Part shown: positions 25,239 to 34,137 of the stretch, piece by piece
Numbering within the stretch: the first letter of the stretch is position 1
Layout: each line of letters starts with the position of its first letter
From: UBA9076 sp964418835
GTDB taxonomy: Bacteria > Bacillota_I > Bacilli_A > Erysipelotrichales > Erysipelotrichaceae
Reading direction: 5' to 3'
Length of the DNA stretch: 41,229 nucleotides
Assembly: GCA_964418835.1 (NCBI GenBank)
Contig: CAYQNJ010000014.1
Location: 1-41,229, forward strand
Position numbers and translations under genes: made by a program
The notes under the pieces: model-generated
What the model saw: the letters and a program-made list of their open reading frames with translations, nothing else
What the model was told of the DNA's origin: nothing
The model's database searches: none

Positions 25239-25273
25239 AAACAACCTCCTAATCATGTATTAGAAGGTTGTTT
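25239..25273 (-). promoter_or_regulatory. Hairpin burying the ribosome site of the MazF-like gene
   Basis: Arms AACAACCTTCTAAT and ATTAGGAGGTTGTT (minus strand) pair over 14-15 bp with only one G-U pair and a 5-nt loop (ACATG). The AGGAGG Shine-Dalgarno is wholly within the 3' arm. It lies 7 nt after the stop codon of the upstream membrane-protein gene. There is no long T-run, so control of translation is likelier than termination. The loop edge contains UACAU. Confidence 0.7.
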
Positions 25274-25280
25274 TAAATTC

Positions 25281-26246
25281 CTATAAATCTAGTATTAATA
25301 ATTGTTTTGGATCATCAATATCATATAAAATATCTACGTGAGTTTGAGCAAGTTTATTTAAATCTTGTAAAAGGATTAATTTCTTATTTGAATATATGTG
25401 TTCATTATTTTTATGATCTTTAAATCTTAATAGCAAATTATACTCTGGATTATCATTAATCAATGTACCAGTAGGATTTGTTTCTAATAGTTCTGCAGTA
25501 GTCTTATTACCAACTATAAATAATCTATCCACAACAAATTCATCCTTAGCATTAAAATGCTTACTAAACTTTCCTAGTAACAGGTTAAATAGTACATATA
25601 TTCCTGGTACTGTTATTAAAGGATGTAAAATACTTAGGTATTTCATACCGTTACCTAAACTCTCATACTTATTCCCAACATATAATAAACCAATAATAAA
25701 TATAATATTAAATACAACTACAAGAATAGGGAGAATTAATCCAGTTGGATTAAAACTAATCTGAACATCTTTTGGCAACAACATATAATCATAACCAACT
25801 TTTTTAGTCTTTAAGGGCACTATATTCCCCTCTTTAAATCTATTTAATTCAGGTTTACTATCTATAACTGAATATTTATTCATTATTACATCTTCGCCAT
25901 TTAAATTCTTAAATTCTAAATCCATGCGAACCGTTTGATACTTTGACGAACTAGGAACTTTATAACTGTTTAATATCAAAGCATCTATATTCTTTCCTTC
26001 TTTTAATACATTCTTCATTACCTTAGACTTTTTAATAACACTTAGAATATACTTATTGATAATATCAAAATTAAAATAAAGCCAAAGTATTACAGCTAAG
26101 AATATATAAATCATTATTTCAGTATCGGATTTGTTAAAATTCATTGTATATACATAACTATCATTAAATACACCGTTGATATTGTAATGTAAAATTAAAG
26201 GATGAATATAAATAAAGTAAAATATTAATAGAATAAAAATCATCAT
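25281..26246 (-). CDS. Membrane protein of unknown function
   Basis: I do not recognise a family. 321 residues: hydrophobic segments at about 2-20, 44-62, 170-192 and 205-225, with a soluble beta-rich domain between segments 2 and 3 (about 75-165, with LNSYKVPSSSKYQTVRMDLEF) and a second at the C-terminus (about 230-321, FVVDRLFIVGNKTTAELLE). The two soluble parts look alike in pattern (Ile-Ala/Thr-rich strand, ligand-type LRF/LEF motifs), reminiscent of the DUF3592 type. AGGAGG lies 4 nt before ATG 26246. Followed closely by the MazF-like gene. Confidence 0.65.
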   Translation of the reverse strand: MMIFILLIFYFIYIHPLILHYNINGVFNDSYVYTMNFNKSDTEIMIYIFLAVILWLYFNFDIINKYILSVIKKSKVMKNVLKEGKNIDALILNSYKVPSSSKYQTVRMDLEFKNLNGEDVIMNKYSVIDSKPELNRFKEGNIVPLKTKKVGYDYMLLPKDVQISFNPTGLILPILVVVFNIIFIIGLLYVGNKYESLGNGMKYLSILHPLITVPGIYVLFNLLLGKFSKHFNAKDEFVVDRLFIVGNKTTAELLETNPTGTLINDNPEYNLLLRFKDHKNNEHIYSNKKLILLQDLNKLAQTHVDILYDIDDPKQLLILDL

Positions 26247-26259
26247 CTTACCTCCTGTT

Positions 26260-26305
26260 AATTACATTTTATTAAACTTAAGTTAATTTTTCATTAAATG
26301 TAATT
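26260..26305. repeat. Inverted repeat upstream of the membrane-protein gene
   Basis: Arms AATTACATTT (26260-26269) and AAATGTAATT (26296-26305) with an inner ACTTAAGT palindrome. It lies between the deacetylase stop and the membrane-protein gene; it may be an operator or a weak terminator. Confidence 0.45.
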
Positions 26306-26337
26306 CAACAGCTTGTTAAGAAATGATGATTTTTCAC

Positions 26338-27486
26338 TTATTTAGCACTATAATAGACTTCTCCTGGATATAGTTGTATTCCTTTAAATTCAAACATTTG
26401 AGATACACTTACAATTTGAAATCCCCTATCAATAATTTGTGGTATTAATTCTAAAACAGCCTCTTTTGTTTCTTCATGGATATCATGCATTAAAATAATA
26501 TCTCCATCTTCTAAATTATTTAATACATTACTAATAGTTTTCTTTGCTTTTCTTGTTTTCCAATCTAATGTATCATAACTCCACATTATTAATGGATATG
26601 GTGATTTACTTTTTACATTATCATTAAATGATCCATATGGAGGTCTAAACAGTTTTATTTCATAATCATCTGTATTCCTTTTAACCACATCTTTGACCCA
26701 GTTAAATTGAATATATAAATCCTCATCACTTAAATCAATTAATGATGTATGGTCCCAAGAATGTCCACCAATTTCACTACCACTTTCAATGATAGTAGTA
26801 AGTATTTCTGATTTACCATCTATTCTGTTCCCCAACATAAAAAATGTCGCAGAAGAGTTATACTCCTTTAATTTATTTACTATTTCAATGGTATTAATAG
26901 AAGGTCCATCATCAAAAGTAAAAGCTACCATAGGTTTATTACTATCAACTACTATATTCTTTATAGGAATATCAATTCTTCCCACCTTTACATCTTTATT
27001 ATCATGGATAAATTTCATTAATATAGATGATTTCTTATAAGATAAACTATAACTTACATTATATTCACCATAATGATTTAAATATATTAAATCATTATCT
27101 ATATCATAATTATTAAAGAAACTATTAAAATCATTTACATCATTTTTAAACTGTTCACTATTATATAAATAAATATTCTCATTTTCGACATTATACAAAA
27201 CATTTTTTATTATTCTTCTTTTCTCATCATCACTAAAAATAGAACTATCAATTACTAGTTCTTTATCATCTTTAATTATTTTTACGACATTATTATCTTT
27301 ATTTATTTTAAAAGCTGGTCTTTTCATTTCAATCTGTCGTACTATAACTTCAGCTTTTCTTCCTTTACCTAAATCTACACCTTTTGGTATTTTATAATCA
27401 CTCATCAAATAAATCATAGACATAAATATAGATATCATTAATACAACTATAATTGATAAATATATTTTTGTTTTACTATTTTTCAT
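26338..27486 (-). CDS. Polysaccharide deacetylase (NodB domain)
   Basis: Removes acetyl groups from a cell-surface sugar polymer (peptidoglycan or teichoic/exopolysaccharide). With start ATG 27486 (382 residues) there is an N-terminal membrane anchor at about 10-30, a variable region (35-180), and the NodB domain: TFDDGP (190-195; D192-D193), HSWDH (242-246), RPPYG (281-285), SYDTLDW (303-309), LMHD (332-335). These are metal-binding and catalytic motifs in the right order. It overlaps the TagO-like gene by 11 bp, so they are co-expressed. An upstream in-frame ATG at 27516 lies deep in that gene and lacks a ribosome site. Confidence 0.9.
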   Translation of the reverse strand: MKNSKTKIYLSIIVVLMISIFMSMIYLMSDYKIPKGVDLGKGRKAEVIVRQIEMKRPAFKINKDNNVVKIIKDDKELVIDSSIFSDDEKRRIIKNVLYNVENENIYLYNSEQFKNDVNDFNSFFNNYDIDNDLIYLNHYGEYNVSYSLSYKKSSILMKFIHDNKDVKVGRIDIPIKNIVVDSNKPMVAFTFDDGPSINTIEIVNKLKEYNSSATFFMLGNRIDGKSEILTTIIESGSEIGGHSWDHTSLIDLSDEDLYIQFNWVKDVVKRNTDDYEIKLFRPPYGSFNDNVKSKSPYPLIMWSYDTLDWKTRKAKKTISNVLNNLEDGDIILMHDIHEETKEAVLELIPQIIDRGFQIVSVSQMFEFKGIQLYPGEVYYSAK

Positions 27487-28567
27487 CAATAACTTCTTTC
27501 TTTTTAGGCCATCCAAACAATCTTCTTGATAAACCTATAACTGGATGAAATTTTGGATTTATCATTCCAGTAACTTCCACAAACAACTCTGCCACAATCA
27601 ATAAGATCATAATCATAATAAATCCATATGTTTTATTAAAATAACTTAACACAGCAGCACAACCAAATAATGAAGCGACTATATATAAAACTATAACCGT
27701 ATTTCTATGTCCCAAATTAAGTTTATACATTAATACATGATGTAAATGACCTCTATCCGCTTCTGATATCTTCCTATTACTAAGCTTTCTTCTAACTATC
27801 GCAATCAAGGTGTCTGAAATAGGAATAAATAAAATTAATATAGGAAATCCTAAAGTAATAATCGCAGTTGTTTTAAATCCTAACAAGCTCATACATGCGA
27901 TTGTAAAACCTAAAAATAAAGCACCACAATCACCCATAAATATTGAAGCTGGATGGAAGTTGTAAGGTAAAAATCCTAATATACTTCCAGATAATATTAA
28001 TGCGATAACACTAATATCTCTTCTACCCATAAAGAAACCCAACAAACCAATTGTAATAGTAACAATCAAAGAAATACCACTAGATAAACCATCCAAACCA
28101 TCAATTAAATTTATTGCATTAGTAATACCTACAATCCATAAAAAAGAAATTCCATAGGTAATAATTGGATTACTAATAGTAATTCCAAAAGGTAAATAAA
28201 TATTCATCAATAAAGTATTTCCAAATGTTAAAGCTATAATTGCCCCAACTATTTGGAATAAAAGTTTATGCAAGGGTTTAATATCATAAATATCATCTAA
28301 AAGACCACCAATGAAAACCACAAAACCACCAAGTAATATTCCATTAATAGTTTTGTCAGCCTTCATAAAAATAGCCATACTTATAATAAACGCAAGATAT
28401 ATAGCCATCCCACCAATTCTAACAATTCTACCATGATGTACTGTTCTATTATTCTCTTGAGCATAAATACCTAACTTAAAACCAATCTGTTTACACAAAG
28501 GAACAGCAAAAAAAGAAATAATTAAAGGTATTGTAAAGAACGGTAAAGCACCTTCTATTAAATTCAT
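27476..28567 (-). CDS. TagO/WecA-type undecaprenyl-phosphate sugar-phosphate transferase
   Basis: Integral membrane enzyme that loads an N-acetylhexosamine 1-phosphate on undecaprenyl phosphate, the first step for teichoic acid or capsule. 363 residues, about ten transmembrane segments. Motifs: DD at 91-92 in GGLLDDIYDIKP, NLIDGLDGLSSG (about 152-163), FMGDCGALFLG (about 209-219) and cytoplasmic DRGHLHHVL, the WecA/TagO variant rather than MraY. RBS AGGAGG before ATG 28567. An extended -10 (TGTTATAAT; TATAAT 28594-28599) precedes it. A deacetylase follows with overlap, consistent with surface polymer synthesis. Confidence 0.92.
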   Translation of the reverse strand: MNLIEGALPFFTIPLIISFFAVPLCKQIGFKLGIYAQENNRTVHHGRIVRIGGMAIYLAFIISMAIFMKADKTINGILLGGFVVFIGGLLDDIYDIKPLHKLLFQIVGAIIALTFGNTLLMNIYLPFGITISNPIITYGISFLWIVGITNAINLIDGLDGLSSGISLIVTITIGLLGFFMGRRDISVIALILSGSILGFLPYNFHPASIFMGDCGALFLGFTIACMSLLGFKTTAIITLGFPILILFIPISDTLIAIVRRKLSNRKISEADRGHLHHVLMYKLNLGHRNTVIVLYIVASLFGCAAVLSYFNKTYGFIMIMILLIVAELFVEVTGMINPKFHPVIGLSRRLFGWPKKKEVIDEK

Positions 28568-28645
28568 TTAGTTCCTCCTAAATTCTATTGATAATTATAA
28601 CATAGTGAAATATGTATTTCTCTTAATTATTCTTAATGAAATAAA

Positions 28646-29665
28646 CTATTTTATTTCACTTTTAATAAGTGAGTAATACTTCTCATATAATTCTATGGTT
28701 TCATCACACCACTTATCAAATTCTTCATCTTCAACCTTCTCTTCAGGATGATTATCCATATAATCTAAAAACATCCTTAAACCCTTTTCTAAGTTAATCT
28801 CGCACTCAAAATCCTTAGAAATATTTTTTATTTTGCTAACATCAAACATCTTTGACCATCTTTTATCACCTTGAATAGATGTAATAAAATCATATTTCTT
28901 ACTATGAACTAAAATATCAGTAGAAATATAAACAGGCTTATAATCCACGGAAAGTAAAGCAGCTAAAGTCATATATAACTCATCCCATGTATATACTTCA
29001 TCATTCATGATTTGAAATATTTCTCCATTTGCTTTTTCATTCCCTACCAAAGAAATAAAACCTTTCATAAAATCATCCGCATGAGTAGATGACCAAACCG
29101 ATTGGCCATCACCATGAACTATAACTTGTTTACCTTTTATCATTCTAGAAACAACACCCCAATAATTATTACCCTTAACACTTAATGGAATTCTTCCATC
29201 AGAATAAGTTTGAGTAGGTCTAACTATAACCACATTAAACCCTTCTTTATACCTTTCTAGGAAATATTTTTCAGCATTTGCCTTATTAATTCCATACATA
29301 GAATAACAATTACCAACTAGACTTTCTTCATTTAAAACACAAGCACTAGGACCATTTAAAACACAAACAGTACTTATATAAATAAATTGCTTTGTTTTAT
29401 CTTTAAATAACTCGTAATTAATTCTTGCATCATTTTCATCCATTACTAAAAAATTAATTACTACATCAAAATAATAATCATTCAATAACGTATTAACACC
29501 TTCAAAGTCTTTTATATCACCAATTAAATAATTTACATTTTCAATTTTTTCTTTAGATTTCTTACCCCTATTTAAAACATAAAGTTCTACATTACTACTA
29601 AAAGCCAACCTTTTTGTGATAGGAGAAGAAATTGTACCCGTACCACCAATTACTAATATTTTCAT
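28646..29665 (-). CDS. NAD-dependent epimerase/dehydratase family protein
   Basis: Atypical or extended short-chain dehydrogenase of 339 residues. Start ATG 29665 is chosen because GAGGGAG lies 5 nt upstream; it begins MKILVIGGTGTISSP, the NAD-binding motif (7-13), and has the catalytic Y-x3-K in YGINKAN, an STVCV strand and RPTQTYSD substrate loop. The substrate is probably a nucleotide sugar, unknown. It has its own promoter and stands between the TagO-like gene and the leu-ilv operon. A weak hairpin TGAAATAA/TTATTTCA (28637-28658) covers its stop codon. Confidence 0.88.
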   Translation of the reverse strand: MKILVIGGTGTISSPITKRLAFSSNVELYVLNRGKKSKEKIENVNYLIGDIKDFEGVNTLLNDYYFDVVINFLVMDENDARINYELFKDKTKQFIYISTVCVLNGPSACVLNEESLVGNCYSMYGINKANAEKYFLERYKEGFNVVIVRPTQTYSDGRIPLSVKGNNYWGVVSRMIKGKQVIVHGDGQSVWSSTHADDFMKGFISLVGNEKANGEIFQIMNDEVYTWDELYMTLAALLSVDYKPVYISTDILVHSKKYDFITSIQGDKRWSKMFDVSKIKNISKDFECEINLEKGLRMFLDYMDNHPEEKVEDEEFDKWCDETIELYEKYYSLIKSEIK

Positions 29666-29684
29666 AAGTACTCCCTCTAATTTA

Positions 29685-29713
29685 AATATAAAGTAAATAC
29701 TATATCTATTCAA
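29685..29713 (-). promoter_or_regulatory. Promoter of the epimerase-like gene
   Basis: Minus strand TTGAAT (29708-29713), a 17-bp spacer and TATATT (29685-29690), immediately after the leu-ilv terminator. Confidence 0.65.
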
Positions 29714-29724
29714 ACAATATAAAA

Positions 29725-29747
29725 AGATGTGAATTAAATTCACATCT
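29725..29747 (-). terminator. Terminator of the leu-ilv operon
   Basis: Arms AGATGTGAATT/AATTCACATCT followed by a T-run on the minus strand (TTTTTATA). It overlaps the ilvA stop codon. Confidence 0.88.
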
Positions 29748-30954
29748 AATCATGTATTTTATTTAATATACAAAAACCATTATTATTCAAATCATCTTTA
29801 ATATCTTGTATTTGAGAAAAGTTTCTTGTTTCCATCTTTATCTTTAATACACAGCTATTAATATCACTATTCTCTTCACCTTGATCATAGAATACACCCA
29901 CAACATTTCCACCATTTCTAGCTATAATACTGGAAACACCTTCTAATTGACCAGGTTTATCAGTTAAAGAAATATACAAATCACTAGTTCTTCCACTGCT
30001 TAGTAAACCTCTATTAATAACTCTACTCAAGATATTAACATCAATATTACCACCAGATAAAACACAACAAGTGTTCTTATCTGTAATATCAATTTTATTA
30101 CTAATAACTGCCGCAACACTAAGTGCACCAGCACCTTCACAAACAAGTTTTTGTTTTTCCATAAGCATCAATACAGCTGTCGCAATTTCATCTTCACTAA
30201 CAGTTACTATATCATCCACATACTTAGAAATATAATCATATGTTAACTCTCCAGGCATCTTAACAGCAACACCATCCGCAAATGTACTAACAACATCACT
30301 CTTTGTAAGATGTCCATTCTTTATAGAACAATACATTGATGCAGCTCTTTCAGCTTGAACACCAATAACCTTACATTCTGGTTTTAATTGTTTTATTACA
30401 TATGCAATACCACTAATTAAACCACCACCACCAATAGGCACAACGATAATATCAACTTCAGATAATTGATCAAGAATCTCTAAACCTATAGTACCTTGAC
30501 CAGATATAACATCATCATCATCAAATGGATGAATAAATGTAGCACCCACTTCTTCACAATATTTTAAAGCAGCTTCATAAGACTCAGTATAAGATTCACC
30601 TATTAATTTAACCTCAGCACCATAACTCTTAGTAGCCTCTACCTTACTAATAGGAGCTCCATCAGGAAGAAATATAGTTGCCTTAATATTATTCTTCTTT
30701 GCGGCTAAAGCTACACCTTGTGCATGATTACCCGCAGAACAAGCCACTATACCATTAACACAATCTTCAGCCTTTAATTGACTAATCTTGTAATAAGAAC
30801 CTCTAACCTTAAAAGAACCAGTCTTTTGTAGGTTTTCACACTTAAGATATAAATTACCATCACCAATAATACTTAAGGCATTTATCATCTCTGTCTTACT
30901 AACTGCATTTTTTAATACATATGATGCATGATACATCTTATCTAAACTTAACAT
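29746..30954 (-). CDS. ilvA: Threonine ammonia-lyase
   Basis: PLP enzyme that turns threonine into 2-oxobutanoate, the entry into isoleucine. 402 residues: catalytic core with PLP lysine K49 in GSFKVRGSYY, phosphate loop GGGGLISG (about 177-184), CSAGNHAQG (67-75), and a single ACT-like C-terminal domain (about 325-402, LYISLTDKPGQLEG). A one-ACT arrangement resembles the shorter catabolic-type enzymes in Bacillota. AGGAGA precedes ATG 30954, 8 nt after ilvD. It is last in the leu-ilv operon, which argues for a biosynthetic role. Confidence 0.93.
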   Translation of the reverse strand: MLSLDKMYHASYVLKNAVSKTEMINALSIIGDGNLYLKCENLQKTGSFKVRGSYYKISQLKAEDCVNGIVACSAGNHAQGVALAAKKNNIKATIFLPDGAPISKVEATKSYGAEVKLIGESYTESYEAALKYCEEVGATFIHPFDDDDVISGQGTIGLEILDQLSEVDIIVVPIGGGGLISGIAYVIKQLKPECKVIGVQAERAASMYCSIKNGHLTKSDVVSTFADGVAVKMPGELTYDYISKYVDDIVTVSEDEIATAVLMLMEKQKLVCEGAGALSVAAVISNKIDITDKNTCCVLSGGNIDVNILSRVINRGLLSSGRTSDLYISLTDKPGQLEGVSSIIARNGGNVVGVFYDQGEENSDINSCVLKIKMETRNFSQIQDIKDDLNNNGFCILNKIHD

Positions 30955-30962
30955 ACTATCTC

Positions 30963-32624
30963 CTACTTTAAAATCGCACCTTTATCAGCACCCTGAACTA
31001 ATTTTTGATATCTATTTAAATAACCTTTAAATTTATTTTCCTTAATAACTACTTCTTTCCTTCTTATTTCTAATTCTTCATCAGAAACTAACAAGTTAAT
31101 ACTATAGTTAGGTATATCGATACTGATAGTATCACCATCTTTAATTAACCCAACTTCTCCACCAACCGCAGCTTCAGGAGACACATGGCCAATAGAAGCA
31201 CCACGAGAAGCACCACTAAATCTACCATCAGTAATTAAAGCAACACTTTTATCAAGCTTCATACCAGCAAGTGCACTAGTTGGATTTAACATTTCTCTCA
31301 TACCTGGTCCACCTTTAGGACCTTCATATAAGATAACTACTACATCACCAGGAACTATGTTACCTTTATATATTGCATCTATTGCGTCTTCTTCACAGTT
31401 AAACACCTTTGCCTTACCTTGATGTTTTAACATAGACTTATCAACAGCACTTCTTTTTACTACACAACCATTCTTTGCGATATTGCCAAATAATATTGCA
31501 ATTCCACCAGTACTACTATAAGGATTATCAACACTTCTAATTACACTCTTATTTTTAATGTATGAGTCCTTTAAATTAACTTCCAAAGTATCTCCTGTAC
31601 TAGTAATACAATCTTTATTTAATAAATCCGCATCCATAAGTTGTTTTAAAACTGCACTTACACCACCAGCATGATATAACTCTTCCATATGATGTGGACC
31701 AGCTGGAGCTAAGTGACATAAATTAGGAACCTTCTCACTAACTTCATTAAACTTAGTTAAATCTAATTCAACTTCAGCTTCATTTGCAATTGCCATTAAA
31801 TGAAGAACACTATTTGATGAACAACCCAAAGCCATATCACACGCAATCGCATTAGCCACAGACTTTTCATTAATGATATCCCTAATAGTAATATCATTTC
31901 TTAACAGATCCATAACCTTCATACCCGCAGTTTTCGCAAGTTGTAATCTAGCAGAATAAACTGCAGGTATACTACCATTACCAGGTAAAGCTAAACCAAT
32001 AGCCTCACTCAAACAATTCATACTATTTGCAGTATACATACCAGCACAACTACCACAACTTGGACAAACACTCTTTTCCATTTCTTCAAGTTGTTTTTCA
32101 TTTATTAAATTAGCTTTGAAAGCACCAACACCTTCAAACATAGTAGATAAAGTTAAACTATTTTCATCCATATGTCCTGCAAGCATAGGTCCACCACTAA
32201 CTAAAATAGTGGGAATATTCACTCTTAAAGCTCCCATAATCATACCAGGCACAATCTTATCACAGTTAGGAACCAATACTAATGCATCAAAACCATGAGC
32301 CAAAGCCATAGTCTCAACACTATCCGCAATAAGTTCTCTACTAGGAAGAGAATACTTCATACCAACATGCCCCATTGCGATACCATCACAAACACCAATA
32401 GAAGGCACGAGAATTGGAGTCCCTCCAGCCATTGAAACACCTGTCTTAACCGCAACAGATACCTTATCTAACATCATATGCCCGGGAACTACTTCACTAT
32501 AAGCAGAAATAACACCAACAAGAGGTCTATTAAGTTCTTCTGTAGTATAACCTAATGCATAAAACAAACTTCTATTTGGAGCTCTTTCAGGACCTCTAAT
32601 AACTTTATCACTCTTTAACTTCAT
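30963..32624 (-). CDS. ilvD: Dihydroxy-acid dehydratase
   Basis: Dehydrates dihydroxy-isovalerate/-methylvalerate to the keto acids for valine and isoleucine. 553 residues. Iron-sulfur motifs NCDK (120-123) and CPSCGSCAGM (187-196); residues 47-49 are PGH where other members have PCN, which is the E. coli-like pattern of an oxygen-sensitive [4Fe-4S] enzyme and fits an anaerobe. The start MKLKSDKVIRG and end YLNRYQKLV are family typical. 11 bp after ilvC. Confidence 0.97.
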   Translation of the reverse strand: MKLKSDKVIRGPERAPNRSLFYALGYTTEELNRPLVGVISAYSEVVPGHMMLDKVSVAVKTGVSMAGGTPILVPSIGVCDGIAMGHVGMKYSLPSRELIADSVETMALAHGFDALVLVPNCDKIVPGMIMGALRVNIPTILVSGGPMLAGHMDENSLTLSTMFEGVGAFKANLINEKQLEEMEKSVCPSCGSCAGMYTANSMNCLSEAIGLALPGNGSIPAVYSARLQLAKTAGMKVMDLLRNDITIRDIINEKSVANAIACDMALGCSSNSVLHLMAIANEAEVELDLTKFNEVSEKVPNLCHLAPAGPHHMEELYHAGGVSAVLKQLMDADLLNKDCITSTGDTLEVNLKDSYIKNKSVIRSVDNPYSSTGGIAILFGNIAKNGCVVKRSAVDKSMLKHQGKAKVFNCEEDAIDAIYKGNIVPGDVVVILYEGPKGGPGMREMLNPTSALAGMKLDKSVALITDGRFSGASRGASIGHVSPEAAVGGEVGLIKDGDTISIDIPNYSINLLVSDEELEIRRKEVVIKENKFKGYLNRYQKLVQGADKGAILK

Positions 32625-32635
32625 AATTACCTTCC

Positions 32636-33634
32636 TTACTTATTCTTTAACCAGCTCATCATACCTCTTAATTCTTTTCCAACTTGAGCTAATAAATGTT
32701 CAGATTCTTTACGTCTAGTAGCTAGGAATCTAGTTTTTCTACCTGCACCAAACTCTTGTACAAACTCACTCGCAAATTGACCATCTTGAATTTCATCAAG
32801 AACTTTCTTCATTTCTTTTTTAGTTTCTGAAGTAATAATTCTCTTACCCCTACTATAGTCACCATATTCAGCAGTATTAGAAATAGAATATCTCATCATT
32901 TCAAAACCACCACTATTAATTAAATCAATGATTAACTTCATTTCATGAACACATTCAAAATAAGCCATCTCAGGTTCATAACCAGCTTCAACTAAAGTCT
33001 CAAAACCAGCCTTCATTAACTCAGTTACACCACCACACAAAACAGCTTGTTCACCAAACAAATCAGTTTCAGTTTCTTCTTTAAAAGTTGTCTCTAAAAT
33101 ACCTGCTCTAGCAGCACCTATTCCATATGCCCAAGCAAGTGCATAATCCTTAGCATTACCACTAAAGTCTTGATATACAGCTATTAATGAAGGAACTCCA
33201 TTACCCATTTCATATTGAGATCTAACAGTATGACCAGGACCCTTAGGAGCAATCATAATAACATCAACATTCTTTGGAGGATTAATTAAGTTGTAATGAA
33301 TATTAAATCCATGAGCAAAACATAATACATTTCCTTCTTCTAAATAAGGTTCAACTTCCTCACTATATAGATCAGCCATAGTTTCATCCGGTACCAGTAG
33401 CATAACTACATCTCCCCACATAGCCGCATCCTTAACGCTCATAACCTTTAAACCAGCTTTTTCAGCCTTTTCACAACTAGAACTTGAACTTCTTAAACCA
33501 ACACAAACATTCATTCCACTATCATGTAAGTTTAATGCGTGTGCATGACCTTGGCTTCCATAACCAATGACAGCTATTTTCTTATCCTTAAGTAAATCTA
33601 AATTGCAATCTTCTTCGTAGTATTTTAATATCAT
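32636..33634 (-). CDS. ilvC: Ketol-acid reductoisomerase (class I)
   Basis: Isomerises and reduces acetolactate/acetohydroxybutyrate with NADPH and Mg2+. 332 residues is class I length. The N-terminal Rossmann fold has GYGSQGHAHALNL (24-36) and the cofactor loop LRSSSSS (47-53), where the serines suggest NADPH; the helical knotted domain carries EETETDLFGEQAVL (metal acids) and the EYGDYSRG motif. Between ilvN and ilvD. Confidence 0.97.
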   Translation of the reverse strand: MILKYYEEDCNLDLLKDKKIAVIGYGSQGHAHALNLHDSGMNVCVGLRSSSSSCEKAEKAGLKVMSVKDAAMWGDVVMLLVPDETMADLYSEEVEPYLEEGNVLCFAHGFNIHYNLINPPKNVDVIMIAPKGPGHTVRSQYEMGNGVPSLIAVYQDFSGNAKDYALAWAYGIGAARAGILETTFKEETETDLFGEQAVLCGGVTELMKAGFETLVEAGYEPEMAYFECVHEMKLIIDLINSGGFEMMRYSISNTAEYGDYSRGKRIITSETKKEMKKVLDEIQDGQFASEFVQEFGAGRKTRFLATRRKESEHLLAQVGKELRGMMSWLKNK

Positions 33635-33650
33635 TGTCTTATCCTCCTAT

Positions 33651-34127
33651 TTATCTAGACAAAGCAGTAATGCCTGTACGACACATTTCTTCAATTTCAA
33701 ACTCCTCAGCCATCTTCACAAAACCATCAATAGTACTTGGTTTTCCTGCAAGTTGTATTACAACACTTCCAGGAGATAAATCAACTATTGAAGCTCTATA
33801 AATATCCACAAAATCTCTAATCTTACCTCTATTAGTTTCATCAGCTTTTATCTTCATCAATAACAATTCTCTCATTACTGACTTTTCTGGATCTAACACA
33901 AATATATCAATAACTTCTTCCAATTTAAGAATTTGAGCCATTATATGATCAATATTAGCTGTATCACCCTTAGTAGTAATAGTAATCCTAGATATATTCT
34001 TATGATTAGTTTCAGAAACTGTTAATGTATCAATGTTGTATCCTCTTCTACCAATAAGAGTTACGATTCTTGCTAGAACACCATAATAGTTTTTAACTAT
34101 TAAACTTAATACTTCTCTTTTTTCCAT
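33651..34127 (-). CDS. ilvN: Acetolactate synthase small (regulatory) subunit
   Basis: Regulatory subunit that mediates valine feedback on the catalytic subunit. 158 residues: N-terminal ACT domain (LSLIVKNYYGVLARIVTLIGRRGYNIDTL in overlapping parts, 6-35) and a C-terminal domain (about 75-158, RELLLMKIKADE and GFVKMAEEFEIEEMCRTG). I start at ATG 34127 with an AGGGTGA site 6 nt upstream; a GTG nine bases earlier is in frame but lies within that site. It follows ilvB at once. Some authors call it ilvH; ilvN is used here for the only small subunit. Confidence 0.94.
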   Translation of the reverse strand: MEKREVLSLIVKNYYGVLARIVTLIGRRGYNIDTLTVSETNHKNISRITITTKGDTANIDHIMAQILKLEEVIDIFVLDPEKSVMRELLLMKIKADETNRGKIRDFVDIYRASIVDLSPGSVVIQLAGKPSTIDGFVKMAEEFEIEEMCRTGITALSR

Positions 34128-34137
34128 ATCAATCACC

